Shown: one piece after another, positions 6,031 through 13,530 of the stretch
How positions within the stretch are numbered: position 1 is the stretch's first letter
How the letters are laid out: every line of letters begins with the position of its first letter
Assembly (NCBI GenBank): GCA_964487655.1
Contig: CAZASB010000076.1
Span: 1-16,446 of the forward strand
DNA length: 16,446 nt
Reading direction: 5' to 3'
From: PWXP01 sp964487655
GTDB lineage: Bacteria > Planctomycetota > Planctomycetia > Pirellulales > Thermoguttaceae
Made by a program: the position numbers and the translations under genes
The notes under the pieces: model-generated
The model's input: the letters and a program-made list of their open reading frames with translations, nothing else
The model's database searches: none
Told to the model about the DNA's origin: nothing

Positions 6031-6957
6031 ATGCATATCATCTTGGCTGCCCCTCGAGGGTTCTGCGCGGGCGTGAACATGGCAATCGCAAGCCTGGAGC
6101 AAGCGATTGAACTATACGGATCCCCCGTGTATGTGTTCCACGAAATCGTTCACAATCGGTGGGTGGTTGAGCACTTCCGACGCCGAGGGGTCTTTTTCGT
6201 CGACAATCTGGAGACCGTGCCCGAGAGAGCGACCCTGCTCTTCTCGGCTCACGGCGTTGCGCCCGAGGTTCGACATATCGCGGAGACACGCGGCCTGCGA
6301 GTGATTGACGCCACCTGCCCGCTGGTTACCAAGGTACACCGGGAGGCCGCAAGACTTGCCCGCGAGGGATATACAATCGTCCTGATCGGCCACGCAGGAC
6401 ACGACGAGGTGGTGGGTACGCTTGGTGAAGCGCCCGAGGCCATCGTACTCGTGGAGACGTTGGCTGACGTCGACCGACTCCGTCCCACGAATCCAGCGTC
6501 CATTGCCTACTTGACGCAAACCACGCTTTCCGTTGTGGATGCCCAGGCAATTATTGAACGGCTGAAGCAACGTTTTCCCGGGATTATCGGCCCGCCCAAA
6601 GACGATATCTGCTATGCAACCCAAAACCGCCAGGCAGCCGTACGTGAACTTTCACGCCAGGCCGACGTACTCTTGGTGGTTGGCAGCGAGAACAGTTCGA
6701 ATAGTCGCCGACTGGCCGAACTGGGACATGCCGCCGGGATTCCTTCGTATCTGATCGACGGGTCCAACGACATCCACATCGACTGGTTTGCCGCCGACCA
6801 GACTGTGCTGATCACGGCCGGCGCCAGCGCCCCGGAGAACGTGGTGCAAGACTGCGTTTTCTGGCTGACGGAACATTTCCAGGCGACCGTAATCGAGCGA
6901 AGTGTTTGCGATGAACAAATACGTTTCTCCTTACCGCCTCAGTTGCGTTGGCGGTAG
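6031..6957 (+). CDS. ispH: 4-hydroxy-3-methylbut-2-enyl diphosphate reductase
   Basis: IspH (LytB) is the last enzyme of the MEP pathway. It reduces HMBPP to isopentenyl and dimethylallyl diphosphate with an iron-sulfur cluster, in the cytoplasm. At 308 residues it is close to E. coli IspH (316). The three cluster cysteines are present: Cys12 in RGFCAGV, Cys96 in DATCPLVTKVH and Cys194 in DDICYATQNR. Substrate residues His41 (HEIVHN), His124 and Glu126 (GHAGHDEVVGT), Thr165 (TQTTLS), Ser222/Asn224 (SENSSNS) and Ser266 (GASAPE) are also kept, so it should be active. ATG 6031 is preceded by GGGGATAG at suitable spacing and begins the homology. TATGAT at 6002-6007 could be a -10 box, but no good -35 precedes it. 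The downstream enolase-like gene is 120 bp away on the same strand. Confidence 0.97.
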   Translation: MHIILAAPRGFCAGVNMAIASLEQAIELYGSPVYVFHEIVHNRWVVEHFRRRGVFFVDNLETVPERATLLFSAHGVAPEVRHIAETRGLRVIDATCPLVTKVHREAARLAREGYTIVLIGHAGHDEVVGTLGEAPEAIVLVETLADVDRLRPTNPASIAYLTQTTLSVVDAQAIIERLKQRFPGIIGPPKDDICYATQNRQAAVRELSRQADVLLVVGSENSSNSRRLAELGHAAGIPSYLIDGSNDIHIDWFAADQTVLITAGASAPENVVQDCVFWLTEHFQATVIERSVCDEQIRFSLPPQLRWR

Positions 6958-7080
6958 GATGCAACACGGAGATGCTTCTTCCGCGCGCAACTAAAACGAC
7001 TGTCCGGCAACTCATCCCCTCAACGCCAAATATGCACCATGAGCAGGCAATTCACAAAGAAAACGGCATCCACCAACGCC

Positions 7081-8130
7081 ATGCAGATATCGGAATTGGA
7101 GTTGTCGCTTGCCAGTATGCCGCAAGCTGAAGGCTCGGAATCTGTTCGGTCACTCATCGTTCGTCTAGGTACGGATGACCGGGTGGAGGGCTGGGGCGAG
7201 GCACCATCTCGCTGGCGGGCCGACGAATTGCCGGGTCGCACGGCCGTCCTCCGCGCCTCCATGCTCGGCCGCAGTGCGTTTGACATCGAAGAAATTCTCA
7301 CACTCGACGCGTTGCGCGCCGCATCGGTTCGCTGCGCCGTGGAAATGGCCGTCTGGGACCTGATCGGCCAGCGGGCCGACGCGCCGCTGTGCAACCTGTT
7401 CGGCGGATGCTACCGGCGTCGAGTTCCGGTGGCCATCCGCCTACGTGCCGAAAATCCAGTACAGGCTGCCAAGCAGGCGGCTGAGCTTGCCCAGCAGGGT
7501 TACCACGCCCAGATACTCACGGCAACGGGTTGCCTCGATAACGATTTGGCAACACTGCGAGCCGTTCGCGAAGCCACCGGCGATCGAGCGGAATTGCGTC
7601 TCGATGGAGCGGAGCGATTCGATGCCGAAGCCGCCCGCGATCTGTGCGCCGAACTCGAGTACCACGCCGTCGAGTTCTTGCTCGATCCGCTCAATACGAG
7701 GCAACTTTACGCCACCGCCGCGTTGGGACGGCAGACAAGCGTCCCTCTGGCCGTCTCGCGTCCGATCACCGGTCCAAGCGACGTGCTGGCCGTGGTTCGC
7801 TCTGCCGCGGCGTGCTTCGTCGCCCTCAAAATTCCGGCGATGGGCGGACTACTTTCCCTCCGGAAATCGGCTGCCGTGGCGGAAGCCGCGGGACTGAAGA
7901 CCCTGGCATACAGTGGCCCGTCGCTGGGTATTGCCACGGCCGCCATGCTCCAGTTGGCCGCCGCATTGCCGGTTTTCGACGGCTGCAACGAATGCGCATA
8001 CCCGCAACTCCACGACGACGTCCTCGCCGAACGACTGGAACTAGTCGACGGCATGATTACCGTGCCCCAATCGCCGGGGCTTGGCGTTACTGTCGACCGA
8101 ACCAAGCTGGAGCAGTATCAGTCGAGGTAG
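7081..8130 (+). CDS. Enolase-superfamily (mandelate racemase/muconate lactonizing) protein with degenerate active site
   Basis: A 349-residue protein with the capping and barrel layout of the MR/MLE branch of the enolase superfamily: N-terminal strand MQISELEL, then RCAVEMAVWDLIGQRADAPL (84-103) and LFGG (106-109), as in o-succinylbenzoate synthases and dipeptide epimerases. The barrel's catalytic residues are mostly missing. The KxK motif is replaced by QILTATG (144-150). The first metal ligand is kept as Asp175, but its DxN partner is Ala177. The second ligand position is Asp202 instead of Glu, and the third strand reads AVSRPIT (224-230) without the usual Asp/Glu. Lys250 in ALKIPAMGG is kept. 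Either the chemistry is different or the protein is non-catalytic. Neither ATG 7039 (14 codons longer) nor ATG 7081 has a clear ribosome binding site; I chose 7081 because family homology begins there. It may be co-transcribed with ispH. Confidence 0.78.
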   Translation: MQISELELSLASMPQAEGSESVRSLIVRLGTDDRVEGWGEAPSRWRADELPGRTAVLRASMLGRSAFDIEEILTLDALRAASVRCAVEMAVWDLIGQRADAPLCNLFGGCYRRRVPVAIRLRAENPVQAAKQAAELAQQGYHAQILTATGCLDNDLATLRAVREATGDRAELRLDGAERFDAEAARDLCAELEYHAVEFLLDPLNTRQLYATAALGRQTSVPLAVSRPITGPSDVLAVVRSAAACFVALKIPAMGGLLSLRKSAAVAEAAGLKTLAYSGPSLGIATAAMLQLAAALPVFDGCNECAYPQLHDDVLAERLELVDGMITVPQSPGLGVTVDRTKLEQYQSR

Positions 8131-8417
8131 TGAAACGAGCCCTTACTACAACAGTAGCTATATCGGATACTTCAATCACCGGCACCACTGCGCGGGGCAC
8201 CTGTTCCAAGGTTGCTTCAAGGGTCATCTTTTCGAAGCGACGGAACAAAGACGGAACGCCTGCCGAACCGGAAGACCATGAGCTGCGCATGCTAGTGGCC
8301 GATCGGCAGATGGCAGCCGAGCGACCGGTTTGTCCGAAGACTATTGGCGCCGCAGCCTGGGATCATCATTCCAGGGCGACTTGAGGAAGTCCGGCGAAAT
8401 GCGTGTAAGGTTGGGAT

Positions 8418-8447
8418 TTGAAAAACGATGGTGCGTCGTTCAATAGT
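8418..8447 (+). promoter_or_regulatory. Weak candidate promoter for comM
   Basis: TTGAAA (8418-8423) and AATAGT (8442-8447) are 18 bp apart, with 5/6 and 4/6 matches to the sigma-70 consensus. An AACGA/TCGTT inverted repeat lies within the spacer. It would give a leader of about 100 nt before ATG 8561. Confidence 0.28.
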
Positions 8448-8497
8448 ACGCGTGTCCCCCTGGCTTGTCCTTGGTGGAGGAAGATGTCACAATCTGG

Positions 8498-8511
8498 GTA
8501 ATCGTTCACGG
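8498..8511 (+). repeat. Possible relic of the dispersed repeat terminus
   Basis: GTAATCGTTCACGG matches 13 of 14 positions of the terminus GTAACCGTTCACGG found at 3596. No paired arm follows, so this is at most a decayed fragment and could be chance. Confidence 0.25.
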
Positions 8512-8560
8512 GCCGTCTGGGGTCCGGCGCGTTTGTAGGCCAATCGTCGCGGAATTGCCC

Positions 8561-10099
8561 ATGCTCGCCAAGCTGAAGACGTTCTCGCTGTTGGGAATCG
8601 ACGCCTTGCCCGTCGAGGTGGAGGTCGACGTGTCGCCGGCTGGACTGCCGAAGACCATTCTTGTGGGACTGCCGGAAGCGGCGGTGAAGGAGAGCACGCA
8701 CCGGGTGGAGCGGGCGATTGTGAACTCGGGCTTCCAACTTCCGCAGAACCGGGTGGTGATTAACTTGGCCCCGGCCGATTTGCCCAAGGACGCGGCGTCG
8801 TTCGATCTACCCATTGCTTTGGGTGTCCTGGCGGCGAGTGGACAGATTACCACGGATCGGTTTGACGGGTACGTGGTCATTGGCGAACTGGCGTTGGACG
8901 GCAGTACACGGCCGACCAAAGGCGCGCTTTCGATGGCCATCGCGGCGGCCGAGCAGAACCATACGGCCGGACTGCTCGTGCCGTCCGAGAGCGCGGCCGA
9001 GGCCGCGGTCGTGGAGAACACGAGTGTGTTTGCCGTCAGCAGCCTGGCGCAAGCGGTTGCGTTTCTGTGCGGCGAGATCGATTTGGAGCCCACTCCGTCG
9101 CGAGTGGACGAGCTGTTCCGCGAGTTGGGTCAGTACGAAGTTGACTTCGCGGACGTGCGCGGTCAGGAAATGGCCAAGCGGGCCATGTGCGTCGCGGCGG
9201 CCGGGGGCCATAACTTGCTGATGGTCGGGCCGCCCGGCTCGGGCAAGACCATGCTGGCCAAGCGACTTCCCACTATCTTGCCCGACCTGACACCCGGCGA
9301 GTCGATTGAAACGACGCGCATCTACAGCGCGGTGGGCCGGCTTCGGGCCGGTCAGCCGTTGCTGGCTGTCCGCCCGTTTCGCTCGCCGCACCACACCATC
9401 TCGAACGCGGGGCTGGTGGGCGGCGGATCGGTACCCACGCCTGGCGAAATTAGCCTCGCGCACAATGGCGTACTTTTTCTCGACGAGCTTCCGGAGTTCA
9501 ACCGGACAACGCTTGAGGTTCTGCGTCAGCCGCTCGAAGACGGGACGGTGACGATCTCGCGGGCGCTGAATAGTACGACATTCCCGGCCAACTTCATGTT
9601 GATTGCGGCACTCAACCCATGCCCTTGTGGATACCGCACCGATCCTCGCCGCGAGTGCCATTGCACGCCAACGCAAATCACCCGTTATATGAGTCGTATC
9701 AGTGGGCCGCTGCTGGACCGAATCGATATCCATATCGAGGCGCCGGCCGTGGCATTCCAGGAGTTGTCGTCCACAACGCCCGGAACGTCGAGCGCCGAGA
9801 TGCGAGAGCAGGTTGCCTGTGCGCGACGATTCCAGGCCGATCGGTTCCAAGGCTGCAAGACTCGCCATAACGCCGACATGCCCCATCGCCAGGTTCGCCA
9901 GTTCTGCCGACTGGACCGCGAGGGGATGAACTTGCTCAAGGGCGCCATGACCGAGTTGGGCCTGTCGGCCCGCGCGCACGATAAGATTCTCCGGGTCGCT
10001 CGCACCATCGCCGACCTCGACCAGAGCGTCGATATCCAACCGTCGCACCTGAACGAAGCGATCAACTACCGCATTCTCGACCGCCAGCTCTGGACTTGA
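8561..10099 (+). CDS. comM: ComM/YifB family Mg-chelatase-like AAA+ ATPase
   Basis: A 512-residue protein, the usual length for the YifB/ComM family. ComM is a hexameric helicase that promotes branch migration while incoming single-stranded DNA is integrated during natural transformation. The N-terminal Lon-S16-like domain (1-170) begins MLAKLKTFSLLGIDALPVEV and contains VGLPEAAVKES. The AAA+ domain has Walker A GPPGSGKT (223-230), the RSPHHTISNAGLVGGG segment (274-289), Walker B VLFLDE (304-309) and the conserved cysteine cluster NPCPCGY...CHC (352-368). SGPLLDRIDIHIE (381-393) is the arginine-finger region, and the C-terminal Mg-chelatase domain has RAHDKILRVARTIADL. All motifs are intact. 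The frame is open for 32 codons further upstream, but family homology starts exactly at ATG 8561. No other competence gene is nearby. Confidence 0.95.
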   Translation: MLAKLKTFSLLGIDALPVEVEVDVSPAGLPKTILVGLPEAAVKESTHRVERAIVNSGFQLPQNRVVINLAPADLPKDAASFDLPIALGVLAASGQITTDRFDGYVVIGELALDGSTRPTKGALSMAIAAAEQNHTAGLLVPSESAAEAAVVENTSVFAVSSLAQAVAFLCGEIDLEPTPSRVDELFRELGQYEVDFADVRGQEMAKRAMCVAAAGGHNLLMVGPPGSGKTMLAKRLPTILPDLTPGESIETTRIYSAVGRLRAGQPLLAVRPFRSPHHTISNAGLVGGGSVPTPGEISLAHNGVLFLDELPEFNRTTLEVLRQPLEDGTVTISRALNSTTFPANFMLIAALNPCPCGYRTDPRRECHCTPTQITRYMSRISGPLLDRIDIHIEAPAVAFQELSSTTPGTSSAEMREQVACARRFQADRFQGCKTRHNADMPHRQVRQFCRLDREGMNLLKGAMTELGLSARAHDKILRVARTIADLDQSVDIQPSHLNEAINYRILDRQLWT

Positions 10100-10249
10100 C
10101 CGCGTCCGGAGTAAACGTCGATCATCAATCACGCGATATCCTGGCAAGTTTCTTTCCCGTCAGGAACCTAAGCGTTGCGATGGAGGTGATTCGAGTTTGC
10201 TTCCATTGAATACGATTCCGACGGCACTGCAAGGCGTCGATAGCTGATG

Positions 10250-11572
10250 TCAGAACTCCGGATACTGCCATGGCGGCCGATACTCGCGCGCGAGCAGCGC
10301 ATTGGCCTCGGCGTCGAACGTGCCAGCGCTGTCGATGCATCGCTGCTTGTTGCTGTCCCACCGGATGGCGCGGCCGAGTTTGACCGAGAGCATGGCCAGC
10401 AGGCTCATCGCGGTGGAACGATGACCGATCTCGATATCGCAAATCGACCGTTCGCCCGTCTTGATGCACCGAAGGAAGTCGGCCCAGAGTTCCGGGATGT
10501 TCTGATCGTCGGGCTTGTGCAGTTGCGGATCCTCGTGCTGCGTGGGCGCCTTCTTACTTGTGGGATAGAACGTCCAACCATCTTGCCAGCCCAGGTGGAA
10601 CGTGCCGCCGGTCCCGTAGAAGTAGCAGCCCACGTTGTGGTTCTCGGCGTTGTTGCCGGCGTAGTAGCGATGTTCCCAGACGGCGGTAAACGAGTCAAAC
10701 TCGAAATTGACCACCTGCGTGTCGGGTGCGTCGGTATTGTCGCGACGAATGTGTCGAGCGCCGATCGAGTGAACGCTTTTGGGCCAAAGCTCTTCAGTCC
10801 ACCAGAGTATCTGGTCCATCCAGTGGATGCCCCAATCGCCGAGCTGGCCGTTGGCATAATCGAGGAACTGGCGAAAGCCGCGGGGATGGATGCGTGAATT
10901 GAATGGCCTCAGCGGCCCGGGCCCGCACCACATGTCCCAGTCGAGTTCTGGAGGCGGATCGCTATCGGGCGTCGGTTCGCCGGGGCCACCACCATAGTGG
11001 ACAAAGGACCGGACCATGCCGATTTGCCCCGCGTTGCCGTCCTTGAGAAACTTCATGGCGGAGACGTTGTGCGGCGACACGCGCCGATGGGTGCCCACCT
11101 GGACGACGCGGTCGGCTTCGCGCGCGGCCTTGACCATGGCGATTCCCTCGCCAATGGTGTGGCAGATGGGCTTCTCCACGTATACGTGGGCGCCAGCCTT
11201 AACCGCGGCGATCATGTTCAGGGCGTGCCAGTGGTCGGGCGTGCCGACAATGACGATTTCCGGCTTCTCCCGTTCGAGCAGTTCGCGGTAGTCGCTGTAC
11301 TTCTTCGGCGTGCCGCCGGTCTTCTTCTCCACGTCCTCGACCGCCCGATCGAGCATGTTTTGGTCCACGTCGCATAGGGCGACAATGTCCGACTCACCTG
11401 CCCCGATGGCGCAGTTGAGAATGTTCTTACCCCACCAACCGCTGCCGATTAGCGCGGTGCGATATTTTTTGACTTTGTCAGCGCCATGGACGGCGGGCGC
11501 GGCAAAGGCCAGACTCCCCGCAGTGGCAGCGCTGGCACCCAGGAAGCGACGTCGTGTGGTTTCGGTAGGCAT
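10250..11572 (-). CDS. Gfo/Idh/MocA family oxidoreductase with Tat signal
   Basis: A 440-residue NAD(P)-dependent oxidoreductase-like protein. A twin-arginine signal is plain: TRRRFLGASAATAGSLAF at 6-23, then a probable cleavage after AVHGA near 31. The Rossmann domain has ALIGSGWWGKN (40-50), a GxGxxG-type nucleotide site, then IVGTPDHWH (108-116) and VYVEKPICH (130-138) with the family's catalytic-region EKP. The C-terminal half is the alpha/beta substrate domain. Such Tat-tagged Gfo/Idh/MocA proteins are abundant in planctomycetes and act on sugars or inositols; the substrate cannot be read here. ATG 11572 has AAGGAG 6 nt upstream. It is the last gene of the operon, 21 bp after the sugar-binding protein, which suggests it works on the imported sugar or a related compound. 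Confidence 0.9.
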   Translation of the reverse strand: MPTETTRRRFLGASAATAGSLAFAAPAVHGADKVKKYRTALIGSGWWGKNILNCAIGAGESDIVALCDVDQNMLDRAVEDVEKKTGGTPKKYSDYRELLEREKPEIVIVGTPDHWHALNMIAAVKAGAHVYVEKPICHTIGEGIAMVKAAREADRVVQVGTHRRVSPHNVSAMKFLKDGNAGQIGMVRSFVHYGGGPGEPTPDSDPPPELDWDMWCGPGPLRPFNSRIHPRGFRQFLDYANGQLGDWGIHWMDQILWWTEELWPKSVHSIGARHIRRDNTDAPDTQVVNFEFDSFTAVWEHRYYAGNNAENHNVGCYFYGTGGTFHLGWQDGWTFYPTSKKAPTQHEDPQLHKPDDQNIPELWADFLRCIKTGERSICDIEIGHRSTAMSLLAMLSVKLGRAIRWDSNKQRCIDSAGTFDAEANALLAREYRPPWQYPEF

Positions 11573-11593
11573 GTTGGACTCCTTGGCGAACGG

Positions 11594-12544
11594 CTATTTG
11601 GAAGAATCCGTGGTGAACTGCTTGACGTTCTCGCGTGTAACCAACTGGAACGGGATAAAGCATTCCCTTTCGAAAGGCTCGTTGCGCAGGATGGCGACGG
11701 CCGTATCGATGGTCGTGCGGCCCTGGACGGCGGCGTTCTGGAAAACGGTCGCGTCGAGCCGCCCGTCCTGAACGGCCTGCATGGCGTCGACAATTGCATC
11801 GACACCGACGACGACGATCTTGTCCTTCAGGTTTGCCCGCTCGATGGCTAGCAGGGCACCCATGGCCATCTCGTCGTTCTGCGCGAAGACGGCCTGAATC
11901 TTCTCGCCATGCGACTGGAGCCAGTTTTCCATGAGTGTCATGGCCTTAGCGCGATCCCACTCAGCGGTCTGCTCGGCCAACAGTTGCAGCTTGGGATATT
12001 TTGCGAGGACTTCGCGGGCACCGGCTTCGCGGCGGAGCTGTGCCGCCTGTCCCATATATCCCTGCATCATCACCACGCCGCCGCTGCCGCCAAGCCGCTT
12101 GGCAATATACTCCACGGCGATGCGGCCCGATTCCTCGTCGCGCGAGCCGACCAGCGCGGTGGGAACAGACTTTGTTTCGGAGTTGACGTTGACTACCGGA
12201 ATTCCGGCGGCCAGGGCCTTGTCGACCGCCGGCGAACTGGCCTCGACCTCGCATGGGTTCAGAACGATGACATCGACCTGCTGGGCAATGAACGTTTCTG
12301 CCTGCTGGATCTGGCGTTCCGCGCTGCGTTGGGCGTCGTTGACAATCAACCGCACGCCAAGCTCGTTGGCCCGCTGCTGCATGGCGCGGTCGATCATGAC
12401 GATGAACTCGGACGAGAGGTTCAGCAGCGACACACCGATAACCGGCTGCTTCTCATCCGATTCGGAGTTGGCGTTCGGGTTTTGACAGCCGGAAACGATG
12501 ACGACGGCGACGGCCAGGGCCCATGGTCCCAATTGCAGTCTCAC
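11594..12544 (-). CDS. Sugar ABC transporter substrate-binding lipoprotein (ribose/inositol type)
   Basis: A 316-residue periplasmic binding protein of the RbsB-like (type I, LacI-related) family that delivers a sugar to the adjacent permease. A hydrophobic signal with lipobox VSGC puts the lipid-anchored cysteine at residue 20. The mature part has the two-lobe pattern: VIGVSLLNLSSEFI, then DVIVLNPCEVEA, GIPVVNVN, TALVGSRDEESG, a Gln/Gly-rich hinge and VFAQNDEMAMGALLA followed by VVVGVDA. The TALVGS...AEQTAEW...MENWLQ stretch reminds me of inositol-binding proteins, and the neighbouring Gfo/Idh/MocA enzyme would fit that, but ribose or another sugar is possible. GTG 12544 was chosen because GAGGAG lies 7 nt upstream, overlapping the permease stop. 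The frame is open 20 codons further, but that part overlaps the permease gene. Confidence 0.9.
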   Translation of the reverse strand: MRLQLGPWALAVAVVIVSGCQNPNANSESDEKQPVIGVSLLNLSSEFIVMIDRAMQQRANELGVRLIVNDAQRSAERQIQQAETFIAQQVDVIVLNPCEVEASSPAVDKALAAGIPVVNVNSETKSVPTALVGSRDEESGRIAVEYIAKRLGGSGGVVMMQGYMGQAAQLRREAGAREVLAKYPKLQLLAEQTAEWDRAKAMTLMENWLQSHGEKIQAVFAQNDEMAMGALLAIERANLKDKIVVVGVDAIVDAMQAVQDGRLDATVFQNAAVQGRTTIDTAVAILRNEPFERECFIPFQLVTRENVKQFTTDSSK

Positions 12545-12555
12545 GGTGGGGCTCC

Positions 12556-13530
12556 TCAGTGTTTGTTTCCGCGATCCAGCCAGACGGCTCCCACTATGAT
12601 ACACCCTTTGACAATCTGTTGGTAATAGGAGGAGACGTTGAGCAGGTCAAGCCCGTTGTTGATCACCCCCATAAGCAGAGCGCCGAGCAGCGTCCCTCCT
12701 ACCCCGCCTACCCCACCAGAGAGGCTCGTTCCACCGATGACGACGGCGGCGATGGCGTCGAGTTCGTAGGCAATCCCCGCATTGGGTTGCCCGGCGGTGA
12801 TGCGAGCGGCGAGGACGACACCGGCTAGGCCGGCCATGGCGCCACACGTGGTGTAGGCGAACAGCTTGACGCGATGGACCGAGATGCCGGCCGCGCGGGC
12901 GGCGTCAGCATTACCGCCAACGGCGTAGATATGCCGGCCCATTCGTGTGTTGGTCAAGAACAGCCACGACGCGACCGCCACGACGCCGAGGATCAGAACC
13001 GGGATGGGAATGCCTGCAATTTCCCCGCCAAGCCGGGCCATCTCCGGGCTCATGTTGGAAACGGGGCGACCGCCGCAAACGAGCAGGGCGAGTCCTCGCG
13101 CAATGGTCATCATGCCCAACGTGGTGATGAACGGCGCTACCTGCCCCCGCGCAATGACCACGCCGTTGACCGCGCCGCACGCCGCGCCGGCAAGAATTCC
13201 CAAGAGGACTGGCACGACCACGGGATACTCGTCCGGATGGGCGAACGTAGCGGCCACCACGCCGGTCAGGGCTACCAGGGAGCCAAGTGAGAGATCCACC
13301 CCGCCGGTCAGCAGTACGTAGGTGACCCCAACGGCCAGGATGCCGTTGATCGATATTTGTTGCGCCACGTTCAGCAGGTTGCGAGGCGTGAGGAAATTGG
13401 GCGTTATTGCGCCGAGAATCATGCACAAGACGACCAGGGCAATCACAATGCCGAACCGTTGGAGATAGGGCCGAATGACGCCGAGTAACGGCCGCCGGCG
13501 GATATTATCAGGTTCAGACGGGCATGGCAT
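12556..13530 (-). CDS. Sugar ABC transporter permease (RbsC type)
   Basis: A 324-residue inner-membrane permease of the ribose/xylose/inositol (BPD_transp_2) family. After a short basic N-terminus it has repeated hydrophobic segments: 26-48, a span with GILAVGVTYVLLTGGVDLSLGS including the conserved GGxDLSxG, then 96-116, and later ones around 176-192 and 222-242. The conserved cytoplasmic loop GRHIYAVGGNADAARAAGI, which contacts the ATPase, and the C-terminal IGGTSLSGGVGG motif are both present. It is full length. Its ATG overlaps the 3' end of the ATPase gene by 17 bp in another frame, which points to translational coupling. GAGGAGG lies about 9 nt upstream of the start. Confidence 0.93.
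   Translation of the reverse strand: MPCPSEPDNIRRRPLLGVIRPYLQRFGIVIALVVLCMILGAITPNFLTPRNLLNVAQQISINGILAVGVTYVLLTGGVDLSLGSLVALTGVVAATFAHPDEYPVVVPVLLGILAGAACGAVNGVVIARGQVAPFITTLGMMTIARGLALLVCGGRPVSNMSPEMARLGGEIAGIPIPVLILGVVAVASWLFLTNTRMGRHIYAVGGNADAARAAGISVHRVKLFAYTTCGAMAGLAGVVLAARITAGQPNAGIAYELDAIAAVVIGGTSLSGGVGGVGGTLLGALLMGVINNGLDLLNVSSYYQQIVKGCIIVGAVWLDRGNKH

Larger units (their letters stand above)
8131..8560. other. 430-bp gap before comM with no supported gene
   Basis: No convincing coding frame: the short frames on both strands have mixed codon use and no ribosome binding sites. It holds a weak promoter candidate for comM near 8418 and a short match to the dispersed repeat at 8498-8511. 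No tRNA-like cloverleaf or rho-independent terminator was seen. Confidence 0.5.

Noticed and set aside
8087..8290. 67-codon minus-strand frame in the gap before comM
   Set aside because: It overlaps the end of the enolase-like gene, has mixed third-position use and no ribosome binding site. Possible but unsupported.
8807..10147. 446-codon minus-strand frame opposite comM
   Set aside because: Antisense to an intact ComM gene and with no recognisable domain; long shadows are common in this codon usage.
10100..10249. Gap between the convergent comM and oxidoreductase genes examined for a terminator
   Set aside because: Only 4-bp stems were found and no T run, so no terminator is called.
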